10,506 bases of DNA from Thermoplasmatota archaeon (GCA_022866015.1 JALHTX010000238.1:1-10506); one strand, 5' to 3'. Counted from the stretch's first letter, positions 1 through 7,841 are shown. The notes: generated by a model from the letters alone, not told the origin. Made by a program: numbers and translations.

Positions 1-175
1 ATATGAACTAGGTTTTTGTTCTCAAAATTTCAATCAAATGATGGGGCAAGTAAACCTATTACTTACGAATAGTAAGTTGAGAGAAAAAATGGGTTTGAAT
101 TCAAGAAAATACGTGCAGGAAAATCACGATATCCAAAAAATTACAAAAGAATATTTAAAACTTATAATTGATTAA
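1..175 (+). CDS. GT4-family glycosyltransferase, C-terminal end only (partial at left edge)
   Basis: The reading frame enters from the left edge (first full codon at 2-4) and ends with TAA at 173-175, giving the last 57 codons. The translated end includes LLTNSKLREKMGLNSRKYV followed by a DIQKITKEYLKLI tail. This is the usual end of GT4 (GT-B fold) glycosyltransferases: a helix with a leucine-rich LRxxMGxxxR pattern, then a final helix that packs back on the N-terminal domain. The catalytic EX7E motif would lie upstream, outside the window, so donor and acceptor cannot be guessed. The next gene starts 21 bases downstream on the same strand, so the two probably share a transcript. Family assignment is from the C-terminal pattern alone. 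Confidence 0.75.
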   Translation, partial: YELGFCSQNFNQMMGQVNLLLTNSKLREKMGLNSRKYVQENHDIQKITKEYLKLIID

Positions 176-196
176 TGGTCAAGAGGATTTTATTCA

Positions 197-2089
197 ATGA
201 CAATTAAAACTTTAGAAAAAATCACAATAGATTTGTCAAAAACAGTTATATTGATTGGTTTGATATTATTAACAATATTGAATATCATTAGATTTACAAT
301 GATTGGTTTAGTTTTATCAATAACATTTATTCTAGGTTCAATGCTTTACATTTTAATAAATAAAAAATCTAAACAAGCTATAAGTTTAATTATCCCAAGA
401 ATATCATATAAATTATTGTTTTCAATTTTTTTAATTTTGTTAACTATCTTGTTATTTACTATTTCTAGTAGTTATTACGAAAGGTCACTTCTTTTTTTTA
501 TTACGATTTCTGTTGTTTCAATAATTATTTTATTACAGATTTTTTTTCTATTTAATGAAAATAAATTATTAATTCTCCTCATTCTTTTTCAAATTTTGAT
601 TCTGTCCTATATTCTTAGTATCAGCCAGTTTGTTCTTTTCCCTGTTTTTAATGGGCGATTGGATTACCTCGTCCATACAAAAACAGCTAGCGATATAGTC
701 AATTATGGTATAATAATTCCAAAGATGGAATATAGTGCATGGCCTATTTGGCATCTTCTTTCTTCAAGTCTAAATATTATTACTAATATACCCATACAGA
801 ATATCCCTCCAATATCAATAGGTTTACCCTTCCCAATATTACTTATATATTTAATTAGTACAGAAATATCCAATGATAAAAAAATTGGACTTTTATCTGC
901 ATTTATTTTAGCAGTATCTTCTTATTATATTTCTTCAGCAACATCGATGGGGGCAGATCTCTTTGGAATTACCTTTACACTACTTATTCTTTATTTAATC
1001 TTGAAAAATTTTTCTTATCTTAAAGGAGGCGTGTTAATATTCATATTTTTTATTGCTCTTATTTTTGTTCATGGTCCTTCGACTTTGATGTTTATTTTAG
1101 CATTAATTATAATTTTTTTAGCGGAAAAGATATTGAAAAAACTAGACTTCGAACACCAAAAAATCAAAATTATTTCAATATATATAATATTATTTCTATT
1201 TGTTGTATTTTTTTCTCACCTAATGTATATATCCCAAAATTTTTTTGATAGTATGTTAAATGCTCTACAATTTACATTAAATCCTCATGAAGCTGGAATA
1301 CATATATCTCCCATAGAAATTAATATTATCGATAAATTATTTGATGATATCGGAAATTATATAATCATTTTCTTTTCTATAGTTGGAGGATTATATATAA
1401 TTAACAAAATTAAAAATTCGAACCAAAAATCAAAATATCTTTCCTATAAATTATGTTTTGTTACTCCTTCGATATTTCTAATTGTAGGATATTTATCCGG
1501 TTTTTTACAGATTGCTGGTCCACTCCAAGGAACAAGATTTTTTGTTTTCTCAACTCCTTTTTTAGCAATACTTTGTGCTTTTGGAATTATATTACTTTTT
1601 AAATATGGATTATCTATTAAAATCCGGTCTTTAAAAATTCTTCTCATACTGCTTCTGGTTGGAATATTAAGTATTGGAACATACTTTTCAGTTCCTAACA
1701 GCGCAGCAGCACCTGGAGAAACAAACATAACATATCTTAAAACTCCGTTAGGTTTTACAGAAACAGAAATTTATCCTGCAAATTTTATGATTAAATATAA
1801 TAATAACATGTCGATTCATACAAGTTTAGAATATTCTAAATATTTTAAGTATGGATTAAATATAAGTATAAAAAATTTAGAAACAATGTTTAATAAGAAA
1901 TTACTTGATAATGGAACATATTTTCTTAACGAAAAACATATGATTAAACAAGGAGTGTATTTCAAAGAAGCTTATGATTTTTATGACCCTGAAAATTTCA
2001 AAATAATTTCCCAGGAATTTATTAATGAAAAATTTATAAATTATAATCTAATCTATAATAATAACAATATTACAATATATTTAGTTTAA
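197..2089 (+). CDS. Polytopic membrane glycosyltransferase-like protein (GT-C type, PMT/ArnT/AglB-like architecture)
   Basis: This 630-residue protein has about a dozen strongly hydrophobic segments between residues 15 and 500, then a soluble tail of about 130 residues (500-630). That is the architecture of GT-C glycosyltransferases, which use polyprenyl-phosphate sugars at the outer face of the membrane. The loop after the early membrane segments holds GRLDYLVHT (D156, H160), placed like the acidic catalytic loop of GT-C enzymes. A WPIWH segment follows at 182-186, and QGTRFFVFSTPF around 444-455 resembles the conserved Arg-aromatic stretch seen late in many such proteins. The ATG at 197 is preceded by AGAGGA at 182-187, a suitable ribosome binding site. 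It lies 21 bases after the GT4 gene and converges with the - strand cluster. Exact family and substrate are not recognisable; a polysaccharide polymerase or ligase of similar topology is the main alternative. Confidence 0.65.
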   Translation: MTIKTLEKITIDLSKTVILIGLILLTILNIIRFTMIGLVLSITFILGSMLYILINKKSKQAISLIIPRISYKLLFSIFLILLTILLFTISSSYYERSLLFFITISVVSIIILLQIFFLFNENKLLILLILFQILILSYILSISQFVLFPVFNGRLDYLVHTKTASDIVNYGIIIPKMEYSAWPIWHLLSSSLNIITNIPIQNIPPISIGLPFPILLIYLISTEISNDKKIGLLSAFILAVSSYYISSATSMGADLFGITFTLLILYLILKNFSYLKGGVLIFIFFIALIFVHGPSTLMFILALIIIFLAEKILKKLDFEHQKIKIISIYIILFLFVVFFSHLMYISQNFFDSMLNALQFTLNPHEAGIHISPIEINIIDKLFDDIGNYIIIFFSIVGGLYIINKIKNSNQKSKYLSYKLCFVTPSIFLIVGYLSGFLQIAGPLQGTRFFVFSTPFLAILCAFGIILLFKYGLSIKIRSLKILLILLLVGILSIGTYFSVPNSAAAPGETNITYLKTPLGFTETEIYPANFMIKYNNNMSIHTSLEYSKYFKYGLNISIKNLETMFNKKLLDNGTYFLNEKHMIKQGVYFKEAYDFYDPENFKIISQEFINEKFINYNLIYNNNNITIYLV

Positions 2090-2186
2090 AATTCAATACA
2101 AAAAGATTTTTTTATGAAATTAATATAAAGTAACAAATTGAAAATAACATAGCAGATTTTTCAAATTTTTAGTAACTTCATAATTA
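2090..2186. other. Convergent intergenic junction between the + and - strand clusters
   Basis: The 97 bases separate the stop codons of two convergent genes and are almost pure A/T with no open frame of interest. A run of seven T at 2107-2113, 18 bases after the + strand stop, could serve as an intrinsic terminator of the archaeal T-run type. On the - strand the equivalent is only a five-T run (A run 2100-2104 on +). Confidence 0.5.
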
Positions 2187-2193
2187 TTATGAA
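2177..2193. repeat. Small inverted repeat (7-bp stem, 3-base loop) at the deacetylase stop codon
   Basis: TTCATAA (2177-2183) and TTATGAA (2187-2193) are exact reverse complements separated by TTA. The right arm contains the stop codon of the deacetylase gene (2187-2189). The stem is A/T rich and not followed by a T run on either strand, so it is a weak terminator candidate at best. Confidence 0.4.
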
Positions 2194-3374
2194 AATAAAT
2201 TAATATTTTGATTAGCTTTCATATTTAAAACGATAAAATATTTATCATTTATATTTTTAATATCAAAATTTTTATTGATATGTTTTTTAATTTTTTTATC
2301 AATTTGAATACTTACTCCGTTTATATTATATGGAGAAAATATTTTTATATGACTTGATTTTTTTTGCATAGTAATACAATCACGCATTGTAATCCAGTCT
2401 GCTAGTTCACTTATTGTACATTTCCAAACATTTGTATTGGTACTGACATAATCAATTATTTTATCGAGATTCATCTGTTGTCTTTTTTGAGTTATTTTTT
2501 CGTCCCAGTCATAAAAATATTCCCAATAGTGTGTTTGTAAAATAAAATATCCATTTTGCATTTTAATTTTCTCAAAAATGGTTTTAAACCAATCAAACCA
2601 ATATTTGGAGCTGTTATCATTCAAATATTTATTCCAATAATGTCGAAAGGTAGAAATAAGGATAATTTTATCTGTAGCATGTGCAATGTCTTCAGCAATT
2701 AATATTGGATTGATCTTTAAGAATTTTTTTGTTATGACTTTTAATAAAGGATATATATTTAAGCTATTGAGTGGAATCTGAGTTATATTCCTTCCAATAT
2801 CTCCGCAATAATTCATATTATTTTTCTGGAGTGTCTGCCAAATAGATTTTGTTAAAAATTCGTTTGGAGAAACAAACATTTTTATAGGAACTTGGAATGT
2901 TTCTTCTAATATTTTTTTACCTTTTTCTATTTTATTAATAATATCTTGTTTATTTGCTCCATAAAATTCAGAATATTTAGCTAAATCTATTTTTCCTCTG
3001 TTATATATTGATAAATTTCCTTTTTTTAAATTAAATGTCAAACTAGGTAGTTCAGTATCTTCTGTGTGGCAGAAACCATGTTGAAGTATATCTATCTCAT
3101 TTGTTGATATTTTTTTTTTAATATAGTTCACTAGCTTTTCATTATTATATATTGGATAATATTTACCATCATTTCGAAATATTGGTGGTACGTTGAGATT
3201 GTTTGTTCCTTTATGCATTGGAATGGCAGCAAATGAGACTTTAAATCCTAACCTCCATGTGTTCTCATATATCTTTTCAAGTTGTTCTGGAGACGTAAAA
3301 TAACTGAGATCATCATCACGAATAGCAAATGCAATATCAGATACATACGGGAGGGGATGAATTTGTATTTTCAT
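2187..3374 (-). CDS. NodB-like polysaccharide deacetylase-family protein
   Basis: This 395-residue protein carries the motif set of the NodB/CE4 fold in the right order. AIRDDDLSYF (D20-D22) is the catalytic-base and metal Asp motif near the start. ILQHGFCHTE (H99, H103) is the metal-binding HxxxH motif. FVSPNEFL (166-173) corresponds to motif 3, and LQTHYWEYF (H282) gives the late His. CE4 enzymes remove N- or O-acetyl groups from sugars using a divalent metal. There is no signal peptide, so it should act in the cytoplasm, perhaps on a lipid-linked or nucleotide-linked sugar. The last 60 residues are lysine rich and unassigned. ATG at 3374 is supported by AAGGAG at 3380-3385, five bases away and inside the end of the methyltransferase gene; the two overlap by ATGA, implying translational coupling. 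DUF2334-type relatives without proven activity are an alternative. Confidence 0.7.
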   Translation of the reverse strand: MKIQIHPLPYVSDIAFAIRDDDLSYFTSPEQLEKIYENTWRLGFKVSFAAIPMHKGTNNLNVPPIFRNDGKYYPIYNNEKLVNYIKKKISTNEIDILQHGFCHTEDTELPSLTFNLKKGNLSIYNRGKIDLAKYSEFYGANKQDIINKIEKGKKILEETFQVPIKMFVSPNEFLTKSIWQTLQKNNMNYCGDIGRNITQIPLNSLNIYPLLKVITKKFLKINPILIAEDIAHATDKIILISTFRHYWNKYLNDNSSKYWFDWFKTIFEKIKMQNGYFILQTHYWEYFYDWDEKITQKRQQMNLDKIIDYVSTNTNVWKCTISELADWITMRDCITMQKKSSHIKIFSPYNINGVSIQIDKKIKKHINKNFDIKNINDKYFIVLNMKANQNINLFS

Positions 3375-4045
3375 CTATACTCCTTTTCAGCTGATATAAA
3401 ATAAAAATCAGATTTATTCAGTGATTTAACTTCAATTTTATTAATTTTAAAATTATGCCGTTTTGCTAATTCCGTTATTGATTGTTTATTATGATCTAAT
3501 CTTTTATGAAATGTTTTGATTTGTAATTCGATTTTCTCTTTAAGGAAGTATGGGAATACCGGAAAAAGAAATTGTAACCCCTTCATTTTAAGTCTTGAAA
3601 TTTCTCCAATCTTTTGTGCTGTAAAGGAAAAAATTCCCCCACTTTTCAAAATACGACCAACTTCTAGGAATACTTCATCGTTCAGAGGTACATGTTCAGC
3701 TAATACACCAATTGAGATGCAATAATCAAAGGACTCTTTTTTTAATGGCAAATTAGATATTTCACATCTAATTAACTCTGTATTTATATATCCTTTCTCA
3801 ATAATCTTCTCTTTGGCTTTCTTCAACATATCAAATGAAAAGTCAGCTCCTAACACAAAATCTACACTCTCCATTGTGTGAAACCATCGTCCGGTACCAC
3901 ATCCTAAATCAAGTAATCTCTGTATTTTTTTTTGTTTTAAATTATTAGATAACCATAATCTTATTATCACATGATCTTTTGACTTGAAAAGTATTTGATC
4001 TGATTTAGCATATTTTTCCGCATGATTTTTTCCATGATAAAGCAA
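3371..4045 (-). CDS. Class I SAM-dependent methyltransferase
   Basis: The 224-residue Rossmann-fold methyltransferase shows motif I as LLDLGCGTGRW (44-54), the acidic ribose-binding residue in GADFSFDML (D68), motif II-like LPLKKESFDYCISIGVLAEH (99-118) and motif III-like RILKSGGIFSF (131-141). It resembles the Methyltransf_11/UbiE-type enzymes found in glycan clusters, where they O- or N-methylate sugars; the substrate is not readable. The start is uncertain. The call begins at a TTG (4045) with no clear ribosome binding site. The frame stays open for 16 more codons to a TAG at 4094-4096, and these encode a plausible protein sequence (NRNILDEWKQKK) but contain no ATG, GTG or TTG. The true start may have been lost, perhaps an ATA at 4093 in place of ATG. 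Its 3' end overlaps the deacetylase start by four bases. Confidence 0.8.
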   Translation of the reverse strand: MLYHGKNHAEKYAKSDQILFKSKDHVIIRLWLSNNLKQKKIQRLLDLGCGTGRWFHTMESVDFVLGADFSFDMLKKAKEKIIEKGYINTELIRCEISNLPLKKESFDYCISIGVLAEHVPLNDEVFLEVGRILKSGGIFSFTAQKIGEISRLKMKGLQFLFPVFPYFLKEKIELQIKTFHKRLDHNKQSITELAKRHNFKINKIEVKSLNKSDFYFISAEKEYR

Positions 4046-4089
4046 TTTTTTCTGTTTCCATTCGTCTAATATATTTCTGTTCTCTTTGT

Positions 4090-4415
4090 TTATCTACCGT
4101 CACCCCAGAAGACATTGACTAAACATGGGTATAATTCCTTGTCATGTATTATCCAATCGTATGCTTTTCTTCTTATTAAATTTGTTCGAACTTTTTCTTT
4201 TACTAATGTTTTAGCAATAAATCTGATTTTTTTAGTATTTTTAAGGTTGGACACAAAAACTCTATCAATGTCAAATCTTTCTAAAAAATTAGTACCAACT
4301 GATAATGAAATATGAATTCTATGTTTCTGCTTGAATGTGCTAAAAACCATATATACCTTATACAAGTTTCTACAAATTTATGATAATAATTAGAAGTTAT
4401 CATTGTAAATTTCAT
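4090..4415 (-). pseudogene. Remnant of a GT4-like glycosyltransferase N-terminal domain (frameshifted and truncated)
   Basis: Two short frames read together like the first 100 residues of a GT4 enzyme. From an ATG at 4415 the protein begins MKFTMITSNYYHKFV, the usual first beta strand, and stays open in that frame until about 4280. A second frame, open from about 4365, supplies KQKHRIHISLSVGTNFLERF, which resembles the second strand, and later AYDWIIHDKELYPCLV, which resembles the D-hIHxH strand of GT4 proteins. It stops with TAA at 4090-4092. At least one single-base shift between about 4280 and 4365 is needed to join them. The donor-binding C-terminal domain with its EX7E motif is absent; the next gene's frame begins at that point, as if a deletion fused them. 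A start at a TTG (4365) could make a 91-residue peptide, but a functional product is unlikely. The family call is tentative because only the N-terminal half is left. Confidence 0.5.
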
Positions 4416-4424
4416 TTATTCGAT

Positions 4425-5327
4425 TCAAATATTATCTATATTTTTACATCTGCATTTATGGATTATTATAGATGTCAGAAAAGGTTCTGATATAAATTTT
4501 GGGAAATATTTATATCCTTTTTTTGGAATAAAATATAATAAATCCTCAGATTCTATACTGAAATCTGTTTTTTTTTATTAAATTTCTCATCTCTTTAGGT
4601 GTCATTAAATTCACATGAGTTGGATCATCACATCTATAGTTCCTATATAGCAATAATTCAATGATTATTCTAAAAAAACGATAATAACATTTCGAATCAG
4701 TAGAAATTATTAAACTACCCGAGGGTTTTAATACTCTATAAATTTCTTTTAGTATGGGGCGCGGGTATAAGATGTGTTCTATTAAATAGAGGAAAAATAC
4801 ACCATCAAAAAAATTATCGGGAAACGGTAAACAACCCCCATTAGAATTAATTGGATATATATTTTCCTTTTCTCTTTTCAAAAGTCTTTTAAGTGCAACA
4901 AATGAAGGGTCTACACAAAAAATTTTATTAATTTTTTTGACAACGATGCTGAAAATGCTCCATCGCCACAACCTAGATCTAACATAATTTTCCAATTATT
5001 TACATATTGTTCATAGTAGTTGTTTTCTGTAAATGGTGCAGAATAATAACTTTTCTGGTTTTTAGGAACATCATAATTAAAATCTTTTCGTTTTGGATTT
5101 AAAAATAATGGTGTATATTCTTCAATATGATAGTTACTCCATTTTTTTGTTCTTAAAAATTAATAAAAATTGGTATGTTGTCTGCAATAGGGTATGTTTT
5201 TTTTACATTTTTTACATTTTAAAATATTATCGATTAGATGTAATTCTTTTTTACATATGGGACAAACAAGATCTGAATAATAATTTATTCTTTTCACACT
5301 CCAATTTGATTTTTTGTCCAGATTCAT
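4425..5327 (-). pseudogene. Zinc-ribbon SAM methyltransferase, broken by four single-base frameshifts
   Basis: Read across frames, this is a complete methyltransferase of about 300 residues from ATG at 5327 to TGA at 4425. The N-terminus holds a Trm112-like zinc ribbon (C22, C25, C38, C41: CPICKKEL, then KCKKCKK), continuing as TYPIADNIPIFINF. Next come a linker containing EEYTPLFLNPKR and motif I, MLDLGCGDGAF, near 4985-4953. The longest single-frame piece (4546-4995) carries FCVDPS, LPFPDNFFDGVFFLYLIEHI and YRVLKPSGSLIIST. The tail reads DFSIESEDLLYFIPKKGYKY to the end. Required shifts, all in homopolymers, are: an extra base in T8 at 5197-5204, a missing base in A5 at 5155-5159, a missing base in T7 at 4932-4938 and an extra base in T9 at 4568-4576. 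They sum to zero. As it stands no intact enzyme can be made. Such fusions occur in glycan and cofactor clusters; the substrate is unknown. Confidence 0.8.
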
Positions 5328-5418
5328 ATAAAATATAATTATTTTACAAATTTTTCATTATCTGTAAAGCAACTAATATTGTCATTATTATTCTATATAT
5401 ATGTTTTCTTTTTCAAAT

Positions 5419-5532
5419 TTAAATTTCATTACCATCTAAAATTTTTTTATATATTTGAGATACCTTTTTTGCTCTTTTCATCCAATCATATAATTTTATT
5501 TTCTTTAAATTAATTTTAACTTTTTTTCTAAT
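5419..5532 (-). pseudogene. Detached C-terminal end of the GT4 gene, cut off by an in-frame TAA
   Basis: Directly after the stop codon of the GT4 at 5533-5535, and in the same frame, 37 codons stay open to a TAA at 5419-5421. They encode a normal GT4 C-terminus: a basic helix (IRKKVKINLKK), then KLYDWMKRAKKVSQIYKKIL, the YDW...A.KV..IYKKIL pattern that ends very many GT4 proteins. With this piece the gene would encode 385 residues, close to its 392-residue neighbour. A single base change of GAA or AAA to TAA would explain the interruption. Confidence 0.75.
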
Positions 5533-6576
5533 TTATTCCTTATTCAATAACGCATCTTTAATATTATCAGATATTTTTTCTATATCTCCTGGATCGATTA
5601 TAAATACCCCGTCTTTACCAAAATCTTCTAAGAATGCCTTAGCATTACTCGATATTACTATTGGAACGTTACAGGCAGCAGCTTCTAAAGCAACAAGCGG
5701 GTAACTCTCATATTTCGAAGGTAAAATAAAAACATCCGCTGCATTGTAATACATTGGTAAATTCTCATAGGAGATTGCACCTTTAAAGATTACATTTTGT
5801 TCCAGAGATAATCTTTTTGCAAGACTTATGAGATCTAATTTTAAAGCTCCATCACCTACTATTAATAATGTTGAATCTTTAACGCTTAATTGTAGTTTTT
5901 TAAAAGCATACAGGAGATTAGATACATTTTTTACAGAAACTAGCCTACCAACAAATAGAATTATCCTTCCATTTAATCCTAGTTGCTCTTTACATTTATC
6001 TTTATTTAGGGGTTGAAAATGTGATAGATCTACCCCTCCTGGTACATCGTATACATTTTTAAAAGAATATTTTTCAAAAGTAGATTTGATTTCTCGACTT
6101 ACTGGAAGAATAGCATCCACATTATCTACATCGTTTATTTGTCTTAATGAAGGGTGACCATGAAATGAAGCAACAATCGGGATGTGATATTTTTTCTTTA
6201 TCTTTATAGCTGCATGAAGTGATGCAGGATCATGTGTATGAATAACATCAAAATTATGATTCTTTAAAAAATGATTTTGACATGAAATTGCGTAATGATA
6301 ATAATGGACAAGAGACGCACCATAAGTTAATGGTTGTCTCATTTTGTTCGCCCACTCACGTAGAAAATATAACTGTGATATATATTCTATCTTAAACTGA
6401 TCTGATAGCGGGGCAGGTCTTTTGAATGGTTGCTTTCCACAAATAATCGTTATATCATACCCGCGTTCAGCAAGAGCATTTGATAAATGAAATGTGTAGA
6501 GTTCTCCACCCCCTTTCATCAGTGCATAATAAGCAGACGCCATACCTATCTTTGTCTGTGTCATTTTTCTCATCAT
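5533..6576 (-). CDS. GT4-family glycosyltransferase, probably truncated by a nonsense codon
   Basis: This is a 347-residue GT-B fold glycosyltransferase. The N-terminal domain has a GGG loop (22-24), the acceptor-side HTHDPASLH (113-121) and ASFHGHPSL (136-144). The hinge reads PVSREI (158-163) then VPGGVDLSHF (178-187). The donor domain has LFVGRLVSVKN (207-217) and the EX7E motif ESYPLVALE (E290, E298) that holds the nucleotide sugar. All catalytic motifs are present, so the retaining sugar transfer chemistry could survive. It ends abruptly at a TAA (5533-5535), after which 37 codons of a normal GT4 tail continue in frame, so the last crossover helix is lost. The ATG at 6576 overlaps the preceding GT4 stop by ATGA; a second ATG four codons in (MTQTKIGM) is an equally plausible start. 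Stability and activity of the shortened protein are unknown. Confidence 0.85.
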   Translation of the reverse strand: MMRKMTQTKIGMASAYYALMKGGGELYTFHLSNALAERGYDITIICGKQPFKRPAPLSDQFKIEYISQLYFLREWANKMRQPLTYGASLVHYYHYAISCQNHFLKNHNFDVIHTHDPASLHAAIKIKKKYHIPIVASFHGHPSLRQINDVDNVDAILPVSREIKSTFEKYSFKNVYDVPGGVDLSHFQPLNKDKCKEQLGLNGRIILFVGRLVSVKNVSNLLYAFKKLQLSVKDSTLLIVGDGALKLDLISLAKRLSLEQNVIFKGAISYENLPMYYNAADVFILPSKYESYPLVALEAAACNVPIVISSNAKAFLEDFGKDGVFIIDPGDIEKISDNIKDALLNKE

Positions 6577-7751
6577 TTTTTCAGTAATTCATCATACATT
6601 TTTAGATAATCCGCTGCAATCTTTTCTATATCGAATCGTTCTTCCACTTCTTTCCTTGCTAACTTTCCCATGTTTTCTCTTAGAGTTCTGTCTAAAGCCA
6701 GTTTAGTTATTGCGTCTGCCAAGATATTTGGATCGTGTAATGGAACTAATAGTCCTGTTTCTCCATCTCTTATTATTTCTGGAAAAGGTCCTAAATTTGT
6801 AGCAATTACGGGTTTGCTGCAAGCCATTGCTTCTATAATTGTAATAGGATGACCCTCCAATTCAGAAGGCAAAACAAAAATATCGCAACTCTTTAGTAAG
6901 TCCCATTTTTCTTCTTCTGAAACAAAACCTGTAAAAATAATCTTATCGATTGTGTGTAAATTGGAGGCTAATGTTCTCAATTTTGATTCTTCTTCACCTT
7001 TTCCAGCATATACTAATTTTGCATTAGGCACCCTTGATAGTGTTTCCGAATGAGCTATTAGAAGATCCTGCGGACATTTTTTTGGATGAAGTCTTCCAAG
7101 ATATAAAATAATAAAATCATTACTATTTAGATGATATTTTTGAAAAATATTAGTTTTTCTTTTAGATGGAATTTTGTGTAGATTAATGCCATTGTAAATA
7201 ATACGTATTTTTGATGTTTTAGATCCCGCTTCTATTGCATCTTTGATCATTGATTTACTAACTAACGTATGTAAAGAGGAATATTTGAGAGTTAAATTTA
7301 CGAGGATTGCTACAAATTTATTTTGTCTGGCTCCATAATTGATGTTTCTTTGTATTTGGATATCGACACCATGAGATGTACAAATTATAGGCAGACCTAA
7401 TAATTTAGCTGGAAGGGAAATAAAGCCATTTGGAAATGAAGGATGAGTATGAATAATATCTGGTTTTTCTGTTTTCAGAAAATAATAAAATATAATTGAA
7501 TTTAAGAAAATACCAATTAGAAAACCGATATATCTCACCTTAAAAGGTTTGAGAATTGGATATATTTTTACATTATCAGGAATATCCTTTTGTATTCCTA
7601 TATTCGTGCATACGACTTGAATAAAAATTTTTTTTGATAGTGAATTTACTAGTTCATAAACAATGTTTTCGAATCCACCTATCGCGGGATATGGTGTAAA
7701 AAGAACAATACAAATTTTAGGTTTGTTATCATTTTGTAATTTTTTCTGCAT
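6573..7751 (-). CDS. GT4-family glycosyltransferase, full length
   Basis: This 392-residue retaining GT4 enzyme (GT-B fold) transfers a sugar from a nucleotide donor to a lipid-linked glycan at the inner face of the membrane. The N-terminal domain has the glycine loop PAIGGFENI (22-30), a hydrophobic stretch at 75-91 that may help it sit on the membrane, DIIHTHPSFPNG (98-109) and TSHGVD (125-130). The linker carries YNGIN (186-190). The donor domain has LYLGRLHPKK (216-225) with the phosphate-binding Arg and Lys, and the EX7E motif EGHPITIIE (E299, E307). The tail ERFDIEKIAADYLKMY closes the fold. ATG at 7751 has GGAG at 7756-7759, four bases away. It overlaps the next GT4 by ATGA, so the pair is coupled. 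The sugar specificity cannot be read from the sequence. Confidence 0.9.
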   Translation of the reverse strand: MQKKLQNDNKPKICIVLFTPYPAIGGFENIVYELVNSLSKKIFIQVVCTNIGIQKDIPDNVKIYPILKPFKVRYIGFLIGIFLNSIIFYYFLKTEKPDIIHTHPSFPNGFISLPAKLLGLPIICTSHGVDIQIQRNINYGARQNKFVAILVNLTLKYSSLHTLVSKSMIKDAIEAGSKTSKIRIIYNGINLHKIPSKRKTNIFQKYHLNSNDFIILYLGRLHPKKCPQDLLIAHSETLSRVPNAKLVYAGKGEEESKLRTLASNLHTIDKIIFTGFVSEEEKWDLLKSCDIFVLPSELEGHPITIIEAMACSKPVIATNLGPFPEIIRDGETGLLVPLHDPNILADAITKLALDRTLRENMGKLARKEVEERFDIEKIAADYLKMYDELLKK

Positions 7752-7841
7752 ATAACTCCATTAATCAATTTCAATACAATGATATGTATTGAATCTTATT
7801 AAACTTGATAGGATGTCAATTTTCACTTTGGATGAAATATA
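7752..7841 (-). other. Intergenic leader with a 9-bp hairpin upstream of the GT4 gene
   Basis: The 90 bases lie between the flippase stop and the GT4 start. TTCAATACA (7770-7778) and TGTATTGAA (7785-7793) form a perfect 9-bp inverted repeat with a six-base loop, ending 18 bases before the GT4 start codon and 10 bases from its GGAG site. No T run follows on the - strand, so it does not look like a simple terminator. It could be a leader structure, an operator or an mRNA processing site; which one cannot be told from sequence. Confidence 0.45.

Noticed and set aside
1444..1728. A 94-codon open frame on the - strand
   Set aside because: It is antisense within the membrane glycosyltransferase gene and shows no domain; the hydrophobic + strand reading is clearly the coding one.
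4546..4995. A stand-alone 149-residue methyltransferase gene starting at 4995
   Set aside because: Its first 17 or so residues are an out-of-frame reading of the motif I region; the real motif I (LDLGCGDGAF) is in another frame directly over it.
4568..5204. Phase variation by slippage in homopolymer runs
   Set aside because: A switch needs one tract to restore the frame; here four tracts would have to change together, and the runs are short (5 to 9 bases).
5093..5338. An open frame of 81 codons on the + strand
   Set aside because: It lies antisense over the N-terminal part of the broken methyltransferase, whose - strand reading gives clear zinc-ribbon motifs; the + strand peptide has no recognisable feature.
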